Source: Nemopilema nomurai (taxonomy: Eukaryota; Cnidaria; Scyphozoa; Rhizostomeae; Rhizostomatidae). From it: 64,000 bases of DNA. Below the pieces are notes generated by a model. That model was given only the letters and a program-made list of their open reading frames with translations. It did no database searches and had not been told where the DNA came from. The translations under genes were made by a program, and so were the position numbers. Shown piece after piece: positions 59,437 through 64,000 of the stretch. Numbering within the stretch: position 1 is the first letter of the stretch; each line of letters opens with the position of its first letter. The stretch spans positions 3,559,852-3,623,851 of the forward strand of contig ML133420.1 in the NCBI GenBank assembly GCA_003864495.1, read 5' to 3'.

Positions 59437-61649
59437 ATTGGAAGATCAGGGCAATGCCCCTAACCTATATTTCACTCGTCAATCGTTGTTGACCTCAGTG
59501 TCAGAGTCTAAAGAACGATTTCAGACCATTTCACGTGATGTTTTCCGCTGTGTGAGCAGCTTATTTGTCGCCATCTTGTATCTGCGTGCAAGGACCTATT
59601 GCATAGCAAAACAAGGGTTAGCCCAGGCTCTTTAAGCAGAGCGCAGTGGCAAGCGCGTTGCATGATGTCTGCTTGCTAGCTTATGCAAGTGTCGCAATTA
59701 GTTTCAAAGAAACTTTTACTGTTGTTAAATTTATTGTGGACCAAAGTCCCCGTGGAATTGATTTACTTCTGTTGGTTTAACGTTTAGTTGAATTGTGTCT
59801 TTAGAGTTTTCGTATTATGCTTATGCTTTTAAAAACAGAACAGTCAGCACATAAACGACGTTAACGTAAATAAGGTTGATAGGTGGACAGAAAATTACTC
59901 AAGCTAGCATAATGTCACGACACAATAGCAATTAGCGCAATGGATAATATTGGAAAATGTTGAGCCTTGTACCGTAAACCTCTTTCAGCGTATTCTAGCA
60001 CTAGACGTGAATACAGCAAGTCCTGAAACGTGCTCAACACAAACTTGTCGGTATGGATATCAATAATACCCGAAGGCTGATTCACTGGAGATTTTTCGTA
60101 CTTTAATCTTCGCATTTGGTGTCATGTCTATCTGTCACGTTTCCTTAAATTCTATTCAAGTGGCTAAATGTGTCACTTTTTGTAGCGCCCACTTTTCAGC
60201 CTCTATGCTTCCATCTTTAGTGTGATCTATGTGCCCTTGTGAGCATTGATATCGCAGTAAGTATTGTTCTTTCGCATTGTAGCAAGAATATTCATTTGAA
60301 GGCGAAGAGAATGTCGTGAAACCTATCGTGCTTTCGAAATGTTTGATTTTCTCAAAGTCGTTTTATACCGCCAGTTTCTCTTTTAGCATCTTCAAATTCA
60401 TTTTGCAGCAGAATGATGTTACGGCTACGAAATTCGGTTATGTTTGTGGTGCATCAATGAAGATATGTTATCTTGATTGTGTTAGCATTGTTTTGGGGAA
60501 ATCTTACAGCTTCAGAATTTTTGCGATGGATTCTCAAAGCACTTTCAGCTTGGGCTCTTTACTGTGCTCGTATCTGACTTGTCTTTGAAGAAATTGGCTT
60601 ACACCTATAATTAAGCAAATTGATTTATTGCATAACTTAACTTAGAAGCCGCAGCCAAACCGCGTCCCTCCGCAGAAAGGTTAGGGTGATATAAGGAATT
60701 CTGGAATGGCCATCTAAATACAACTTGCATGGTGTGTTAGAGAGTGGATGGGTGAAGGAACATCCAGCCGATTCGACAACCGAACGATGCTCGCGCCGTT
60801 GGTATTCTTTGCTTCAATGCTGTGCTGCCATGCACTGTTTGAGGACAGATTCGGTAATTCTACACTAATTTACAACCTCGTTGACCTCTTTGCAAATTTT
60901 TATCATTTCTACGTGTTGTGCGATTAATAGCGTCAACCGTTGCCGGGATAATCACATTGAGGCAATTCGCACTTAGCAAGGGTAGTACACAGTTATTGAT
61001 ATAACAGTGCAATGATTTAACAGTGTATCTACTTAAAAGAGTTTGCGTCCGAAAATTCGCCAGCTTGGGCCAGCCGAATAAGAACAGCACAAATGAATCA
61101 CGATGCTTGTTTGGCAGGCTATTAGGCTATTTTTGAGCCAAACACCTTTGTTTGTCGCTATGTTGCATGTCGTTCCTCCTTCCCAAAAATGTCGATACAA
61201 AGACACCTGGAGATTTACTGCACCTGTGTGTTCGTCCATTGACCTCTACGAGTCCCGCTAGGTAGCTTGGCGCAAGTCTTTTTGGAGTCTGAGCAATAGA
61301 GATTTGTACTAATTCTTTGCTCAACGGGAAGGTTTTCGTTCCAGTACTTACCCCTGCAATCGAGATGTCAATACGAAAGTACCCGATTATTGGATCATAG
61401 ATTTCATGTTAGGACATCATTTTTCCTCTCATTATCTGACAACGGATTTGATAATAGTTGAAGGTTGTTTAGATTTACTTGGCAGGTTTCCTTTATCACC
61501 TGTGCGAGTTCACGAATCGTTACGTGTCGCCGGGTGGCTCCGGTCACCTTGGGATGGCATGATTTAGATTCACAATCTTCGCTTTCTAACGCTACTTTCT
61601 AAGAAAATTGACACAGGCATACTTGGACCTGGTTACATATTTGAATATG

Positions 61650-61996
61650 CAGGGACGGACTTACCGGGAGATGTGGGGGGTGCGACACCCCCCATTATTT
61701 TTGTGCTATCCAGTAGAATTTGGTTTTGATTCGGTAAATGGCTTATTTGGTAGTCAGTAGTGATGAAATGACGCCAGTTTCCTCCTTATTTATCTTCTCG
61801 TCGAGTCCATTGTAGTTTTTCGTTCAATATAATCAAATAACTTGATATAGAAGAACGCTTCAAAGCGACGTCAGATGAAAAATGGGCGTTTCTATTATTT
61901 CCCGGGCACCTGAAGGGCGTGACACTAAAATATGATTATAATCTAACACGATCGCCCCCCCCCCCCCCCAATCGTTGCCTCTTAAATCCGCCCCTG
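61650..61996. mobile_element. hAT-like MITE (347 bp)
   Basis: Ends are CAGGGACGGACTTA and the inverse of CAGGGGCGGATTTA (14 bp, two mismatches), a CAGGG start typical of hAT transposons. Flanking 8-bp repeats TGAATATG (61642-61649) and TGATTATG (61997-62004) match at seven of eight, the expected hAT target duplication with one mutation. No transposase. It holds a 15-C run at 61955-61969. Confidence 0.8.
61955..61969. repeat. Poly-C tract
   Basis: Fifteen consecutive cytosines near the right end of the hAT-like MITE; its length is likely unstable. Confidence 0.95.
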
Positions 61997-62586
61997 TGAT
62001 TATGCATTTAAGTGGAACCAAATGTAAGTCAACGAAGTGGACTTTAAACTAGTTTCAGTGACAGCGGCCTAGTGCAGGACGATAGCAAGAGTATGACTGA
62101 AGATAAGGCTTTTTAAAGCGCAAAAAATAGGTTTGAGCATGATGCGCATAATGGAGGGGCGAGGTCACTGCTCATAGAATTCACAAGACACGAACCATCA
62201 TTGATAACAGCTGGAAATCTATGGACTGCTAGAAATTTCAAGTGATGTGTAGTTACAGTGAGCTTATGGTTGCAATGTCAAAACAATACCGAAGAAATAG
62301 AGGGCAGTAAGTCGTGTGGTCGATTGGCGATGCGATTGTTTTGATAACACTCTTATGAATGAACTGACATGTGGAAAATAAGCTGAAGTGTGTTTTAGGG
62401 GAGATCAACACTACATCATAATAAAGGGCGATGTAGAAAACTTGTGATCAGTAATTCGAAGTTTTTCATACAAAGAGAAAGGTGCAGCCTTTCAAATCTT
62501 GGATTTAGCTCCTCTGGACAGCTGACTTCTGGGTACAAATGCTTAGTTGTCACAAAACTTAGGCCATCTAACAGCCAAGATCGGCT

Positions 62587-62690
62587 TAGGGCCATGCAAT
62601 CTTAGGGGGCCACGCAACATTAGGGGGCCATGCAATCTTAGGGGGCCATGCAACATTAGGGGGCCATGCAATCTTAGGGGGCCATGCAAC
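62587..62690. repeat. 18-bp minisatellite
   Basis: About six copies of an 18-bp unit (consensus TTAGGGGGCCATGCAATC); the last bases alternate between ATC and ACA, giving a 36-bp higher-order period. Confidence 0.93.
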
Positions 62691-63356
62691 GTCGATTGTC
62701 ATCAAGATGACTCATAGAAGGAGCAATTAGTGAGGGGATTTCGAGTTTGTTGTCTGTCCGAGCTGCTTCTCGACAATAACTCAAATTGCGATGGAGACAT
62801 TTGAAAACTTTTGTGAAAACTCTTTAAAATGTGTGTTACGCATAGGTCAGCTTAGAAGTAACGTCAATATCTTTGTTCCGAAAATCCCAAGTGTTGTCTC
62901 AATTGATCTAATTATGCTGTTGTTGTTCGTTCGCTTGTCAACATGTGGTCATGCCACGCTTAATTAGCTGCCAACCCCCTATGCTTAACGCCAGTGGACA
63001 AGGACTTCAAGTCAAGCAGGAAGTGAGATTCATAATGATAATGTAAATAAACAGTATCACCCATGTTGATTGGACATTGTTATCATGCCTTTCTCACCGA
63101 CTCTGTTTCTAAACACGCCTCATTGCCATAAACATCCCCATGATCACTTGGGTTTTGCCGTCTTTCTGTCTTCAAATACCGTTTTAATCGACGCAGAGCA
63201 CTCGCGAGAACGTCAATGGTTTCTGAGTGGGCAAATGGATAGGGTAGACCACCAACTTCGCAATTCGTCCTTTCTATTTCCTATCAATTCATCATTTCTA
63301 TGATCAGCAGTTCATTCTTCCTATCTAAAGCAGTAAGGGTACATAAGGGCAACGCC

Positions 63357-63365
63357 TATATAAAG
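63357..63365 (+). promoter_or_regulatory. Candidate TATA-box promoter
   Basis: CTATATAAAG-type TATA box on the plus strand, about 80 bp before an ATG at 63444 that opens a short frame with a hydrophobic start (MNVARKCNFFWVFAWA). That frame meets a weak GT at 63492. It could be the first exon of a secreted-protein gene running off the window; the evidence is thin. Confidence 0.3.
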
Positions 63366-64000
63366 GAGCCACGAGGGGACTGGGGACAGTTCTCGTCAGG
63401 ATCGATTTTGTAATTCGTTCTAACAAAAGAGGCTGCTGCAAAAATGAATGTCGCAAGAAAGTGCAATTTTTTCTGGGTTTTTGCTTGGGCAGTATCGAAA
63501 CGGACAAATATGTCCTTATAACTACGAAAAGGTCGAAGAAAGTTACTTTCATTTTCCCCAAAACGTTGTGCTTAAGAAACTCACTTTAAGTTCCCTTCAA
63601 GTTGATGAGAAAATTGTCAAAAGCACCGATATTTCTTTCAAGTCATCTTTTTTGGAATGACTTCATACTGAAACATAATGATTAGCTAAATTGCTAATAC
63701 AAATGGATTTATCAAAACCGGCTATTTTAATGGCATTTTGCAAGTGTCGATTTGCTTTATTAAACTCTGTCTAGAGACTTGAATCAAATTAACTGTCACA
63801 ATGGTAAATATCGGGACACAGTGCCTTCAACTGCAGATAGAAATTGTTTAAACATGATAATAAATCTTAGTTAACTATTTCCTTTCTTCATCAATAATTT
63901 CATAATCAGCAGTTTTGTGTATTTTTGTAATTCCTTGTCTCTTGCCAATAACGAGCTCTAGAACTGGCGTATTGACCAATTTGGAATGGGCGACATCAAC

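Larger units (their letters stand above)
59150..64000. other. Intergenic tail, no recognised gene
   Basis: Contains the VWA 3' UTR, then mostly AT-rich DNA. Features found are a hAT-like MITE, a poly-C tract, an 18-bp minisatellite and a TATA-like promoter near the right end. The open frames here (for example 60316-60588 and 63070-63303) show no domain, no plausible splice context and ordinary non-coding composition. Confidence 0.6.

Noticed and set aside
60316..60588. 90-aa open frame
   Set aside because: Low-information sequence without domain, signal peptide support or splice context.

Overview
The window is animal nuclear DNA. Four spliced protein genes can be reconstructed exon by exon from conserved protein matches, splice sites and reading phase: DGCR8/Pasha (3' part), a complete NF1 (neurofibromin), a secreted two-domain SUEL-type lectin, and a secreted giant protein with two von Willebrand A domains. 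The metazoan-only DGCR8, the very intron-rich NF1 with several exons the same length as the human ones, the cnidarian-style Cys module and the TIR/LINE content suggest a non-bilaterian animal, most likely an anthozoan cnidarian (coral or sea anemone). The species call is inference.

Layout: 1-5939 holds the last eight coding exons of DGCR8 (+), with both dsRNA-binding domains. NF1 (+) starts 906 bp downstream at 6846 and runs to 42835 in 72 coding exons (2637 codons, phases consistent throughout). Its introns carry many minisatellites, three TIR or LINE insertions and three GC-AG donors. Two NF1 5' splice sites have been tandemly duplicated, one of them into 13 perfect 48-bp copies. A convergent lectin gene lies on the minus strand (44421-48489; signal peptide, two galactose/rhamnose-binding lectin domains, long Lys/Glu-rich tail). 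Head-to-head with it, 3 kb away, is a plus-strand gene (51455-59149) with a signal peptide, a small four-cysteine module, a VWA domain, about 1300 residues of charged low-complexity chain and a second VWA domain. That gene reads through only if two 1-base deletions in homopolymer runs are allowed for. The last 4.8 kb has a hAT-like MITE, a minisatellite, a poly-C tract and a TATA-box candidate promoter, but no gene I can recognise.

Functionally, DGCR8 (microRNA processing) and NF1 (Ras GAP) are ordinary housekeeping and regulatory genes in tandem. The lectin and VWA genes form a divergent pair of secreted, multidomain, highly charged proteins, plausibly extracellular-matrix, mucus or biomineral-matrix components; that role is inferred only from architecture. 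The most unusual DNA-level observation is the amplification of an exon-intron junction in NF1, where each 48-bp unit could act as an in-frame 24-nt microexon.
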